NCBI GenBank assembly: GCA_963728845.1
Contig: CAVSLS010000032.1
Location: 1-64,000 of the forward strand
Direction of reading: 5' to 3'
Length of the DNA stretch: 64,000 nt
Origin: Bog-473 sp963728845
GTDB lineage: Bacteria; Actinomycetota; Acidimicrobiia; Acidimicrobiales; RAAP-2
Shown in pieces: positions 1 through 8,881 of this stretch. The translations under genes and the position numbers were made by a program. Under the pieces are notes generated by a model, which did no database searches, was not told the origin of the DNA, and saw only the letters and a list, made by a program, of their open reading frames with translations. The first letter of the stretch is position 1; each line of letters starts with the position of its first letter.

Positions 1-8
1 GAACCGCT

Positions 9-50
9 CTACGGATCAGAAGGTTGGGGGTTTGAATCCCTCCGACGCGC
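9..50 (+). pseudogene. 3' half of a tRNA-Arg-like gene (att-like fragment)
   Basis: Seen: an anticodon-loop-like CTACGGA (9-15), the descending stem TCAGA (16-20), a T-arm with GGGGG (26-30), loop TTTGAAT (31-37) and CCCTC (38-42), and an acceptor-like strand (43-50). The bases before the loop (GAACCGCT) cannot pair with 16-20, so the 5' half is not here. The T-loop has T at the position of the nearly invariant C56, which suggests decay. An anticodon-to-3'-end fragment is the usual footprint of integration into a tRNA gene (known); that this is such a remnant is inference. The real anticodon identity (ACG) is tentative because half the molecule is missing. Confidence 0.4.
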
Positions 51-58
51 AAACTGGC

Positions 59-2518
59 CTAAACCGGCTTGCCTCCGACGCACCAGGCATTCGCCGGCAC
101 GCCCTGGCACGGGTTGGGCATGGACGGGAGGTTGCCGGAGCTCGTCATCGTCGGGGGGGTCGAAGGACTCGGATAGTTGCTCCCGTGCACGAAACCCCGA
201 GAAGGGCTGCATATCCGGCGTCGCACACCACCTGGGTGAACAGTTCGCCGCCGGTGTTGGCTGCGGTGGTGTGGTCCCGCAGCTGGAGGGCGGCTGGGCC
301 TGTTCGAGGTTGGATGGCGTAAAGCCGGCCGGGGCGGTGTTCCCGCCGAAGCAGTTTTGTCCCTCACCGCAGAAGAGTGTGATCTGTCCGAAGTCACCGT
401 TGGTCGTATTGCCGTAGGAACCATTGTGGGAGTACGTGTTGTTGAGCAACGCGTCGCCCTGGGGGTCGTAGACGCAGTACCCCACAGCACAACGGCTGTC
501 CACCCGAGTTGGCACACAGCTCCGGGCGGACCGGGGTCACTGTCGGGAAGGGCACGAACAGCGTGCCCCAGGCATCGTTGTTGGTAAAGGTGTTGTCCAT
601 GACGGTGTCGTTGGTTGCGCCCGACACTGTCATACCGGTCCCCAGCGGTTCGCCGGACAATCCGGCCCCCGGTGCCTTCGGATTGTTGTTGTCGTGGGCG
701 AAGTTGTCCATGAACACCCAGCACGAGTGGGTCTCGGTGATGGCACTGATCCCTCCGAACGGGCAGGATCCGTTCTGGGGCGGCGGCGGATCACCGCCGC
801 TCTGGGTGTTGGTGTCGAGCCCGTCCATGTTGTCGTCGAATTGGGAGTGTTCGATCACCAACGTGCCGCCCGAATTGGTGCCCGAGTACCCGAGCGCATC
901 GTTCTCCATCCACGCGTTGTGGACCCAGCCGTCGCAGACCTGCTGGCATGCTCCGATGTACATGCCGGAATCGGCGAAGTTGTTCGCGTAGGTCTGGTTC
1001 CAGACCCGGGACCTTGCGATCCCGAGGAGAAGATGCCGTAGTTGCCGAAGGCGGGCCCGCGCTGACATGCGCCGTTGAAGGTGTCGGTCGCCGTCAGGTA
1101 GCTGCCCTCATAGCCGATGAGCCCGATCTTGCCGGTGCCGTCACCGCCATCCCACCAGATCTCGTTCCCGCCATTGCCGGCCTGGTTCCCTCCACCGTCT
1201 TCGGAGAGCTGGAAGTTGCACACCGTGAGATTGTCGACGGAGTCGCCGTTGGCCCAGATGTCGATGCCGTTCCGGCCGAGCGGGACACTGGACGGGTTCA
1301 ATACCCCAAGATCCTGGTCAGCGGGATTGTTGCTGCATTGCGGGGCACCGGGCTTGGTGCCGTCCACCACGACCGAGTTCCGGTTCATTCCCCGAAGATG
1401 GATGTCGTTGGTATGGATGGCGACACCGCCATACCATCCGAGTGAGACCTGGTCGCGGACGGGGAGCGATGTGGTCGGCCTGCTCGTGGTAGTCGCCCGG
1501 AGCGATGAGGATCCAGTCACCGGGCTGGGCGGCGTTCACTGCAGCCTGGACGGTTTGGTACTGACCCGGGATCCCATCGAAGGTCCCGACCAACAACGCG
1601 TGGCCGCCGATCGCCGGACCGACCGTCGCCATAGCGACGACGGGTCTGTTGAGCGTGAGAGCCCAGCGATCCACTGAACGGGGCATTCCGAAGGCGAAGA
1701 CGCCACCGTCGGAGGCCACCATCCAGTACCCGTTGCCGTCGCCGGTGGCGGCCATGCCCGACGATGGGGGCGTTCAGCGGTGTGCCGCCCATCGATCCCA
1801 TGAAGCTCGCCGATCCGAAGGCGAAGATGCCGCCGTCGGACGCAACAAGGCGGTACCCGTCACCGGCCGGCGTGCCGCTGATCCCCACGATCGGCCTATT
1901 CAGATGCGTACCGCCCATTGAGCCGTGGAAGGTCGCGTCGCCGAAGTTGAACACCCCACCGTCGGACGCGACGAGCCAGTAGCCGTTGCCGGTCGAGTGA
2001 CGCGGCCATGCCCACCATGGGGGCGTTCAGCCGTGTGCCGCCCATCGAGCCCCGGAACGTCGCGTCCCCGAAGGCTGAAGACCCCACCGTCGGACGCGAC
2101 GAGCCAGTAGCCGTTGCCGGTCAGTGACGCGGCCATGCCCACGATGGGGGCGTTCAGCCGTGTGCCGCCCATGGAGCCAAAGAACGAAGCATCACCGAAG
2201 CTGAAGACGCCACCGTCGGAGGCGACGAGCCAGTAGCCGGTGCTCGAGGGTGTGACGGCCATTCCCACGATGGGGGCGTTCAGCCGAGTGCCGCCCATGG
2301 AGCCACTCGAACGGGGCGGCACCCTCGGCGAAGACGCCGCCGTCGGAGGCCGCCATCCAGTATCCGGCGGGGGCACTTTGAGGCGTGAGCCCCATCGGGG
2401 ACGCCGCCGGGGTGGTAGCAGCACCGCCCGACAACGTCGTCACCCCGGCCAGTATCCCAAGCACCAAGGCCATTGCCGATACGAGGTGCGCCGTACGGGA
2501 CACGGACCGACTTCTCAT
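59..2518 (-). CDS. Secreted repeat protein: propeller-like 42-residue repeats plus right-handed beta-helix (frameshifted)
   Basis: The start at 2518 is set by GGAGG six to seven bases upstream. The protein opens with an Arg-rich n-region and a hydrophobic stretch (SAMALVLGILAGV), a Sec signal peptide. About six 42-residue units follow with the pattern GYWLVASDGGVFSFGDA / GSMGGTRLNAPIVGMA. The C-terminal half begins with FDGIPGQYQTVQAAVNAAQPGD, trimmed here to its key idea: the YQTVQAAVNAA entry strand typical of pectate-lyase-like parallel beta-helices. Asn/Gly/Asp-rich rungs then run to a stop at 59. The reading frame breaks about nine times (near 2305, 2070, 2000, 1755, 1688, 1668, 1470, 1015, 510 and 200), each time resuming good coding sequence. 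Function is probably extracellular or cell-surface carbohydrate contact (inference). It could be a true pseudogene, but intact genes nearby show the same kind of break. Confidence 0.75.
1640..2360 (-). repeat. 126-bp coding tandem repeats (about six units)
   Basis: The plus-strand marker 'cag' inside GGGGCGTTCAGCCGTGTG-type segments recurs at about 1775, 1901, 2028, 2155 and 2281. The spacings are 126, 127, 127 and 126 bases. A period of 126 encodes 42 residues; the two 127-base intervals each coincide with a frame break, so they directly mark single-base insertions. Confidence 0.85.
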
Positions 2519-2643
2519 GGACCACCTCCGACCGCATTGCTGCGACTTGTACAACGCCGCAATGGGCTTACTATCGATCAGAGCCCTCGTCAATCGACAT
2601 ACTCGAAAGGTCCTCATTGCGCCACCGACGGAAGGACAGGGCC

Positions 2644-2814
2644 ATGATCGTGACGAAGCCGGGCGACCGGAGCGACATCCGTCAAGTGGGGACTTTGCGT
2701 CTGACCTCAGCGGTCGGCGGCCATCACCCGGCGGCCCACGAGTGGCTCGGTGCCTTAGGCCGACCGTCTCAAGGTGCGCGTCGCTGTACGCCGGTGGCTA
2801 CAGCTGTTCGATGA
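2644..2814 (+). CDS. Possible small protein, unknown function
   Basis: An ATG at 2644 follows GGAAGGA with eight-base spacing and opens a 56-codon frame beginning MIVTKPGDRSDIRQVG. If one base is lost near 2760 the frame would instead end with a basic/aromatic tail (RRWLQLFDDWT) at 2823. I do not recognise a family. The gene lies alone between two leftward genes, so it may be spurious. It is listed because this 300-bp stretch holds nothing else. Confidence 0.25.
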   Translation: MIVTKPGDRSDIRQVGTLRLTSAVGGHHPAAHEWLGALGRPSQGARRCTPVATAVR

Positions 2815-2820
2815 CTGGAC

Positions 2821-3342
2821 CTAGGTACTCGTCGTGCGTTGGAGGTACGTGCGCATCCGCTCGCTCTCACCGTCGTCGAGAGCGTCAAGCAAGGCGAAGA
2901 GCGCGGAGAATCCCGCCTCCCCAACCTCGGCCCTCAACTCCATCTCAATCGCCCGAGCTGCTGCCCGCTGCTCCTCGAGATAGTCGATCCCGCGGGAGGT
3001 GAGGATGACCGACTTCTCTCTTCTGCTGGTCGCCGAGTCGGTGACGACGACGTAGTCACGATCGCACAGGTGCGCCACGACCTTGCTGGCGCCCTGGCGG
3101 GTGATGCCGAGCTCGCGCCCGATGGCCGAGATCGTTGATCCCGTGTGACCCGAGCACAAGCGGAGCACCCGCCCATCGGGAAACCTTCGCTCGCCGAACC
3201 CCGCATCGGCCATGGCGGCGTCAAGTCGAAGCTGATAGCCGAGCCAGGCACGCCGGAGCGCCGGCCCGAGACCGACCGATGACGGCCGAGTCCGTGAGCT
3301 GGCTCCGGCGTCGGTATCCGAGGTCGGATTGTCAGAGATCAC
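2821..3342 (-). CDS. MarR-family transcriptional regulator
   Basis: A protein of 173 residues with a winged helix centred on GRELGITRQGASKVVAHL and the wing DSATSRREKSVILTSRG, followed by the C-terminal dimerisation helix. An ATG 41 codons upstream is in frame, but the GTG at 3342 is preferred. A -10-like TAACAT lies at 3355-3350, seven bases upstream, and homology starts only after it, so the mRNA would be leaderless. The gene is divergent from the RCC1-repeat gene at 3408, with overlapping promoters and a 6-bp-arm palindrome between them, so it probably controls itself and its neighbour (inference). The ligand is unknown. Confidence 0.85.
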   Translation of the reverse strand: MISDNPTSDTDAGASSRTRPSSVGLGPALRRAWLGYQLRLDAAMADAGFGERRFPDGRVLRLCSGHTGSTISAIGRELGITRQGASKVVAHLCDRDYVVVTDSATSRREKSVILTSRGIDYLEEQRAAARAIEMELRAEVGEAGFSALFALLDALDDGESERMRTYLQRTTST

Positions 3343-3349
3343 GCGAGAG

Positions 3350-3401
3350 ATGTTAGCAAACTGTAAACTCAGTTGACAGTTGGTGCCCGCTTCCCGATAC
3401 T
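3350..3401. promoter_or_regulatory. Overlapping divergent leaderless promoters with candidate MarR operator
   Basis: Plus strand: TTGACA (3373-3378), a 17-bp spacer and GATACT (3396-3401); the ATG at 3408 starts six bases further on, so transcription should begin at or next to the start codon. Minus strand: TAACAT (3355-3350) seven bases before the GTG at 3342, with a weaker -35. Inverted repeat AACTGT (3359-3364) / ACAGTT (3376-3381), with an 11-bp spacer, overlaps the -35 of both. MarR operators are commonly 16-20 bp palindromes of this kind (known). Confidence 0.6.
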
Positions 3402-3407
3402 TCGTAC

Positions 3408-4658
3408 ATGCGGCTCGCCACCACCACCGAGCACCAGCGGCCTCTGCGTGCATGTGCGCTGGCACTGCTCGTCGCTCTGGTGCTCGTCGCTCTGGTGCTC
3501 GTCGCTCTGGTGGTCGTCGCGGGTGGCTCCGCCAGCTCGGGTGCCCAACCCCCCTCGACGACCGTCGTCTACAGGTTCGGTGTGGTCGGGAACCGGGGCG
3601 CCATCAGAGAGCTGCAGCTCGACCGCCCGACTCCTGTCCGCGGAATCAGCGGTCAGGTCGTGCAGATCGCCACGTCCAACTCCGACGGCTACGCATTGAC
3701 CTCGAGCGGAGCGGTATGGGCTTGGGGGGTCGCCAGCTACGGCGAGCTCGGAAACGGGGCGTCCCCGGCATATTCCACCCGAGCGGTCAAGGTGCAGTTT
3801 CCCGCCGGAGTCAGGATCGTCGCACTGGCGAACCCCATGCCTTTCGATGGCGCGTTGGCCATCGATTCGCAGGGCCACGTCTGGGGGTGGGGCCTCAACG
3901 CCATCGGCGACCTTTGCCTGTCCCGTCTCACACAGCTCCGCCCGACCGAGCTCCCGCTGAGCGACGTCGCCCTGGCCACCGGAGCACGGACACACTCACT
4001 CTTCTACTCGGGGGGCAAGGTCTACGCCTGCGGTTCAGGCGAGTACGGCGTGCTCGGGACCGGATCGACCGCGAGCAGCCCGATGCCGACCCCTGTCGTC
4101 GGCCTGCCGAGCACGACGCGAGTGACGGCGCTCACCTCCTCGTGGGAGGGTTCGGGGGCGGTCCTCAGCAACGGCGCCTACTACGACTGGGGCTACAACG
4201 CTGCCGGTCAGCTCGGCGACGGCACCACGACCAACAGCGATGTGCCGGTGCAGGTCGCGCTGCCCGCCGCGGCGCGACAGGTGTTCCAGGGCGGCAGCGG
4301 ACCGAAGAACGGCCAGACCGTCGCCATCCTGGCCAACGGCACGGTGTGGGCCTGGGGTGACAACGACCGGGGTCAGCTCGGCAACGGCACGAGGGTCAGC
4401 TCGACCGTCCCGCTGCGGGTCGACGTGCCAGAGGGGGTGAGCTTCGTCAAGGTCAGCTCCGGCGGTTACGCCAGTTACGCCATCGACCGGCTCGGCCGGC
4501 TCTGGGCGTGGGGAGACAACAAGAGTGGGCAGCTCGGGACGGGGAGCCGTACCGGCATCGCCACCAAGCCGGTCAGCGTCGGCCTTCGCCTGACTCAGGT
4601 CTCGTCGACCGCCCAGAACGTAGCGGGCGTTCAAGGCAGCGGCTCCGGGCGTTCGTGA
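3408..4658 (+). CDS. Secreted or membrane-anchored RCC1-repeat protein
   Basis: A protein of 416 residues. The N-terminus has RACALALL followed by a long Leu/Val/Ala hydrophobic segment (signal peptide or anchor). About six RCC1-type blades follow, recognisable from repeated WAWGDN..GQLGNG and VYACGSGEYGVLGTG motifs, which form a seven-bladed propeller in eukaryotic RCC1 (known). Bacterial exported RCC1-like proteins have no established common role. Transcription appears leaderless from the promoter at 3373-3401 and may answer to the adjacent MarR. The end (after LTQVSSTAQNVAG) is ragged and could be shifted. Confidence 0.8.
   Translation: MRLATTTEHQRPLRACALALLVALVLVALVLVALVVVAGGSASSGAQPPSTTVVYRFGVVGNRGAIRELQLDRPTPVRGISGQVVQIATSNSDGYALTSSGAVWAWGVASYGELGNGASPAYSTRAVKVQFPAGVRIVALANPMPFDGALAIDSQGHVWGWGLNAIGDLCLSRLTQLRPTELPLSDVALATGARTHSLFYSGGKVYACGSGEYGVLGTGSTASSPMPTPVVGLPSTTRVTALTSSWEGSGAVLSNGAYYDWGYNAAGQLGDGTTTNSDVPVQVALPAAARQVFQGGSGPKNGQTVAILANGTVWAWGDNDRGQLGNGTRVSSTVPLRVDVPEGVSFVKVSSGGYASYAIDRLGRLWAWGDNKSGQLGTGSRTGIATKPVSVGLRLTQVSSTAQNVAGVQGSGSGRS
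3467..3511 (+). repeat. Three perfect 15-bp tandem repeats in the signal peptide region
   Basis: The unit GCTCGTCGCTCTGGT is repeated exactly three times and encodes (L)LVAL/VLVAL steps in the hydrophobic core of the RCC1-repeat protein. A partial fourth copy follows. Perfect short repeats of this type can change copy number by slippage in steps of five residues without breaking the frame. Confidence 0.9.
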
Positions 4659-4819
4659 AGGGTGGCCGTCTTGTCGCGCTCGCAGGATCGCACCTCCTCC
4701 AAGGCCGTCACGGCCACCACGGGAAGGTGGGAGACGAAGGGAGCGCAGTCCATCGTGCAGACCAAGGTCGCACTCTCCCGCCACGGGCGCCACGATGCCG
4801 CGGCACCCGAGGACGTGAC

Positions 4820-4942
4820 GGGCGCCTCTATTACGGGGGCTACGACTGCAACTTCTACCCCGCCGACGGCACGGCATGGGTTGCTTCATCGACGCCCGAA
4901 GCTCTCCACCTCACCTCTGCGCCGAAAGGAAGCGATTCATGA
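4820..4942 (+). pseudogene. C-terminal fragment of an unrecognised protein
   Basis: This 40-codon stretch reads GRLYYGGYDCNFYPADGTAW and then a further 20 residues to a stop at 4942. Its aromatic, balanced composition is unlike a chance frame. The stretch upstream (4659-4820) gives no continuous frame, although scattered coding-like pieces occur in other frames. It overlaps the start of the phosphoesterase by four bases. It may be the remnant of a propeller-type secreted protein; the family is not recognised. Confidence 0.3.
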
Positions 4943-6501
4943 CACGAGGAACAAGGCCCCGTTCGCGTAGCCACAACGGAAGGGTCGGGGCGGTCGTCAT
5001 CGGCAGTGTCGCCGTCATGGCTCTGGCGCTCAGCGCGTGCAGCAGTACGCCATCGCCGTCGGCGTCCCCTACGGAAAGAGTGAGCGGCGGACCGACGGGC
5101 CATTACATCGTCCCGACGGGGATCCACAAGATCAAGCACGTCATCGTCATCGAGCAGGAGAACCGGTCCTTCGACAGCTACTTCGGCACGTTCCCGGGAG
5201 CGGACGGCATCCCGATGAAGCAACGGTGTGCCGACCGTGTGCGTGCCCATCCCGACCGGAGGATGCCAGAAGCCCTACCACGACACCGCCGACGTCAACG
5301 GTGGCGGACCCCATAACGAACCGAGCGCGCGTAGTCGACGTCAACGGCGGGAAGATGGACGGGTTCATCACGCAGGCGACAAAGCGAAGAAGGGCTGTGC
5401 CAACACGACCGACCCCGCGTGCTCGAACTCGGCCACCCCGGACGTCATGGGCTACCACACCGCGGCCGAGATCCCGAACTACTGGACCTACGCCAAGGAC
5501 TTCGTGCTCGACGACCAGATGTTCGAGCCGGTGAAGTCATGGTCGCTGCCCGACCATCTCTACCTGGTCTCGGGCTGGTCGGCCAAGTGCTCGAACCCGT
5601 CCCCGTCGAGCTGCGTCAACGAGATCCAGGGCCCGTACACGCCGGCCCAGATGCAGAGGTATGTGGACCAGGCCATCGACACCGGCACCGCCGACGTCAC
5701 CAACGCCTGGACGGACATCACCTGGCTCCTCTACAACAAGCACGTCTCCTGGGCCTACTACGTGCAGACCGGGGACCAGCCCGACTGCGAGAACGACGCC
5801 GCCGTGTCCTGCCCGCCGGTGGCGCAGAGCTACCTCACCCCGGGCATCTGGAACCCGCTGCCCATCTTCGAGGACGTGCAGAAGGACCACCAGCTCCGCA
5901 ACATCCAGCCCCTGAACAACTACTTCGCCGCGGCCAAGGCGGGGACCCTGCCGGCGGTATCGTGGGTCACCCCCTCGCAGGCCGACAGCGAGCACCCGCC
6001 GGCCAGCGTCCACCAGGGCCAGGCCTACGTCACCGCTGTCATCAACGCGGCCATGAAGAGCCCCGACTGGGACTCGACCGCCATCTTCTTGCAATGGGAC
6101 GACTGGGGCGGCTTCTACGACAACGTCGTGCCGCCCCCGGTCGACCAGAACGGCTACGGGCTGCGGGTCCCGGCCATGGTGATCTCGCCCTACGCCAAGA
6201 CGGGCTACATCGACCACCAGACGCTCTCGAGCGACGCCTACCTCAAGTTCATCGAGGACGACTTCTTGGGCGGGTCCAGGCTGAACCCGCAAGACCGACG
6301 GGCGCCCGGATCCCCGTCCCGACGTCCGGGAGGACGCAGCAGATCCTGGGCAACATGGACCAGGACTTCGACTTCACCCAGGCGCCACGGCCGCCGGTCC
6401 TGCTGCCGACCAACCCTCCCACGGACTCGCCGAGCATCCCGGCCTACTTCAACGGGTTGGGGCCCTGCATGGGGTGCACGGCGACGCCACCTAGCACGTA
6501 A
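4939..6501 (+). CDS. Lipoprotein phosphoesterase (phospholipase C / acid phosphatase AcpA family), frameshifted
   Basis: The ATG at 4939 follows GAAAGGAAG. A lipoprotein signal with lipobox LSAC lies at about residues 31-34. The family signature HVIVIEQENRSFDSYFGT, followed by PGADGIP, marks PF04185 phosphoesterases, which cleave phospholipids or phosphomonoesters outside the cell (known). WDDWGGFYDNVVPP and RVPAMVISPYAK are the conserved metal/active-site region. Frame breaks occur near 5220, 5310, 5385 and 6290; the C-terminus resumes in another frame (QQILGNMDQDFDFTQAP) to the stop at 6501. The reconstructed length of about 520 residues is normal. Nothing in the context suggests the substrate. 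Confidence 0.8.
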
Positions 6502-6685
6502 GCGCGGTTCACGTCTTGGACCGGGCCGACAACGACCTCGACCGCTTCAGCCGGATCCACTGCGGGCTCACCGGCCCGAACCAGCGCCCGCACCTGCTGG
6601 GCGCGCTCCAACAAGCCGTCGATCAGCGCGGCGCCGATCTTGCCACTCCCACGTCCGCCCCCGTTCCCAATGGCCGTCTTTCTCA
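6497..6685 (-). pseudogene. Truncated N-terminus of an NAD(P)-binding Rossmann protein
   Basis: Reading leftwards from about 6685 gives KTAIGNGGGRGSGKIGAAL and then LIDGLLERAQQVRALVRAGE, the glycine-rich loop and first helix/strand of an NmrA/epimerase-type Rossmann fold. The stretch continues as VEVVVGPVQDV and then runs into the 3' end of the phosphoesterase, where similarity stops. No clear start codon or SD is visible. It is a decayed or truncated gene copy, and it occupies most of the gap at 6502-6815, where nothing else was seen. Confidence 0.4.
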
Positions 6686-6815
6686 GCAGCTGATGAGCGC
6701 GGTTATTTTCAAGAATGGTTCGAGCGGACCCCTGGAGAGCAACTCCTCACCACACTTCGCAAGTGGCCGACCCAGCAAGCCGAACTGATAACCCCGGCCG
6801 TCTCCGAGCGACCTG

Positions 6816-8320
6816 CTAAAGGACGAGATGCTCGTAGGTCTCCGGGTTCTGCATGTTCTCGGCGATATGCGTCCTCTCCTCCTCGGGCGACTCGTTGGTT
6901 CGCAAAGGAAGGGAGAGGGCCAGGCCGACCAGGACGCAGCCGGCGGCGATGTAGAGCGCCAGCTGGTAGCCCAGCGTCAAGGAGTGCGACCAGCTCGTGG
7001 CCACTGGCGACGAGGGACTTGGTCCGATTGGTGGCGATGGTGCTCAGCACGGCGAGGCCGACTGCCGCTGCCATCTGCTGGGACACGTTGACGATGCCCG
7101 AGCCCAGCCCGGCATCGGCGTTGGGTATCTCGGACATGCCGATCTGCAACAGCGGCATGAACGAGGCGCCGGCACCCACGCCGAGCAGGAGGAAGGCGAA
7201 GAAGATCTTCGGGAAGTAGCGCGGCGTCCTGGCCCGCGGAGGCGAGCAGGACCAGGCCGCCTGCTGCGAGGAGCATCGCCGGGTACATCACCTTTTTGCC
7301 GAACCGGTTGACGAGGCGGGCCGTGAGGCCGGCCGACATGGTCGCCATGCCCGCCGTCGCCGGCATGAAGGCCAGCCCGGTCTTGATGGGGCTGTAGCCG
7401 AGGACATGCTCGAGGTAGAGCGCACCGATGAAGAAGGTCGAGAACATGCCCGTGGCCAACAGGCCCCGGATGACGCTCGACCCGGTCAACGTGCGGAGCT
7501 TGAGAATCCGCAGCGGCATGATCGGGTTGGTCAGTCTCGACTCGAGGACGATGAAGGAGACGAAGAGAAGGACCGCGACGCCGAGGATGCCGAGCGTGTG
7601 CGCCGAGACCCAACCGTCGCTCGACGCAGTCACGATGCCGTAGATACCGACCATCAAGGACACCGTCACCAGGACTGACCCGAGCACGTCGACGCCCTGT
7701 TTGATGCCCAGGCCGACGTTCTCCACCACGAGGATGCGGCCCAGGATCAGCGTGGCGATGCCGATAGGCACATTCACGAAGAAGATCCAGTGCCAACTCA
7801 GTGCCTGCGTCAGCACCCCGCCGGCGAGGAGCCCGATGGAGCCGCCACCCACCGCGACGAAGACGTACGCGCTCATTGCCTTGGCGCGCTCGACCGGGCT
7901 GGGGAACTCAGTCACGATGATGGCGACGATCACCGAGGACGACAGCGCCCCGCCGATGCCCTGGACGAAGCGCGCTGCCACGAGCATCGCCTGGCTGTCG
8001 GCCGATCCACAGGCGATGGAGGCGAGGGTGAACAGCGTCACCCCGGCGAAGAAGACCTTCTTGCGACCGACGAGGTCACCGAGGCGGCCGGCCATGAGGA
8101 GGAAGCTGCCGAAGGAGATGAGGTAGGCGTCGACCACCCAGGTCAGGCCGGACTGGGTGAAGTGCAGGCTGCGCTGGATGTCCGGGAGCGCCACGTTGAC
8201 GATGGAGCCGTCGAGCGCGTTCATGAACATCGCCAGGCAGACGACGACGAGGGCTATCCAGCGCCGGCGGTCTCCGGCGGGCGTGAGCTCGGGAATGGTC
8301 CCTATCGCGGGGATAGTCAT
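6816..8320 (-). CDS. MFS drug-efflux transporter, DHA2 (EmrB/QacA) type, frameshifted
   Basis: About 500 residues with 14 expected membrane segments. Diagnostic motifs: motif C-like VVDAYLISFGSFLLMAGRLGDLVGRKK (key part GRLGDLVGRKK, motif A), MNALDGSIVNVALPDIQ, and FVQGIGGALSSS. These are typical of proton-driven multidrug exporters. The frame breaks near 7220 and 6985; the final stretch ends HIAENMQNPETYEHLVL. The ATG at 8320 is chosen because homology begins there, and a TATGAT element lies 12 bases upstream. It diverges from a MarR gene at 8385, with a palindrome covering the start codon, the classic layout of a MarR-controlled pump. Confidence 0.88.
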
Positions 8321-8335
8321 GATTTCGGGACTATC
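8312..8335. promoter_or_regulatory. Candidate MarR operator over the MFS start codon
   Basis: Perfect inverted repeat GATAGTC (8312-8318) / GACTATC (8329-8335) with a 10-bp spacer. It covers the ATG of the efflux gene and, on the minus strand, lies against a TATGAT -10-like element. The neighbouring MarR product is the obvious candidate to bind it (inference). Confidence 0.5.
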
Positions 8336-8384
8336 ATAGAGGCATGATCGAAGTGGCCATGCGGGCAGGTCGGGAGTCGGGCAC

Positions 8385-8834
8385 GTGAGCGCCCGAGCAG
8401 CCGCTCGGCCCGTCACGGGCACGATCGTCCTGCTGACCCGGCTGGCCCGGGCCGTCTTCCTGCGCAGCTCGGTCGACCTGGTGGGCATGAACCTCCGGAA
8501 CATGGTCGTGCTGGCCTATCTGCGGGACCACCCCAGCGCATCGCAGCAGGTCATGACCGAGCAGCTGTCCATGGACTCCAATACCGGCGTGCTGGTGCTG
8601 AACGACCTGGAGGACCTCGAGTACGTGGAGCGGCGTCGTGATCCCGCCGACCGCCGGCGCCACATCGTCGACCTCACCGATGCCGGGCTCGAGGCGCTCG
8701 AGCACGCGGAGGTGGCGCAGGGGAGCATCGAGGACGAGATCCTCGGTGGGCTCAGCGTGTCCGAGCGGGCTGAGTTCCGACGGTTGTTGGTGAAGGCACT
8801 GGAGGGTCAGGTGTCGCCGGGGGAGCGTGACTAG
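8385..8834 (+). CDS. MarR-family transcriptional regulator
   Basis: A protein of 149 residues. Its winged-helix core includes VMTEQLSMDSNTGVLVLNDLEDLEYVERRRDPADRRRHIVDLT, which in outline is recognition helix, DLE linker and the conserved wing D-x-R-D/RR. The GTG start at 8385 is forced: an upstream ATG at 8344 runs into a stop, and CGGGAG lies at the right distance. It is probably the repressor of the divergent DHA2 efflux gene. Confidence 0.88.
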   Translation: MSARAAARPVTGTIVLLTRLARAVFLRSSVDLVGMNLRNMVVLAYLRDHPSASQQVMTEQLSMDSNTGVLVLNDLEDLEYVERRRDPADRRRHIVDLTDAGLEALEHAEVAQGSIEDEILGGLSVSERAEFRRLLVKALEGQVSPGERD

Positions 8835-8881
8835 AGGCCCGGGCGCAGCAGCACGAGCCGGTCCAGAGCAATGATGAGGTC

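Noticed and set aside
2688..2702. GGGACTTT half-site
   Set aside because: The second half does not match and no suitably placed gene follows; it may lie inside a small reading frame.
6300..7219. The long rightward open frame that continues past the phosphoesterase to 7219
   Set aside because: After about 6285 it leaves the family sequence, becomes Arg/Pro/Ser-rich and runs antisense to the MFS gene; the true tail is in another frame, ending at 6501.
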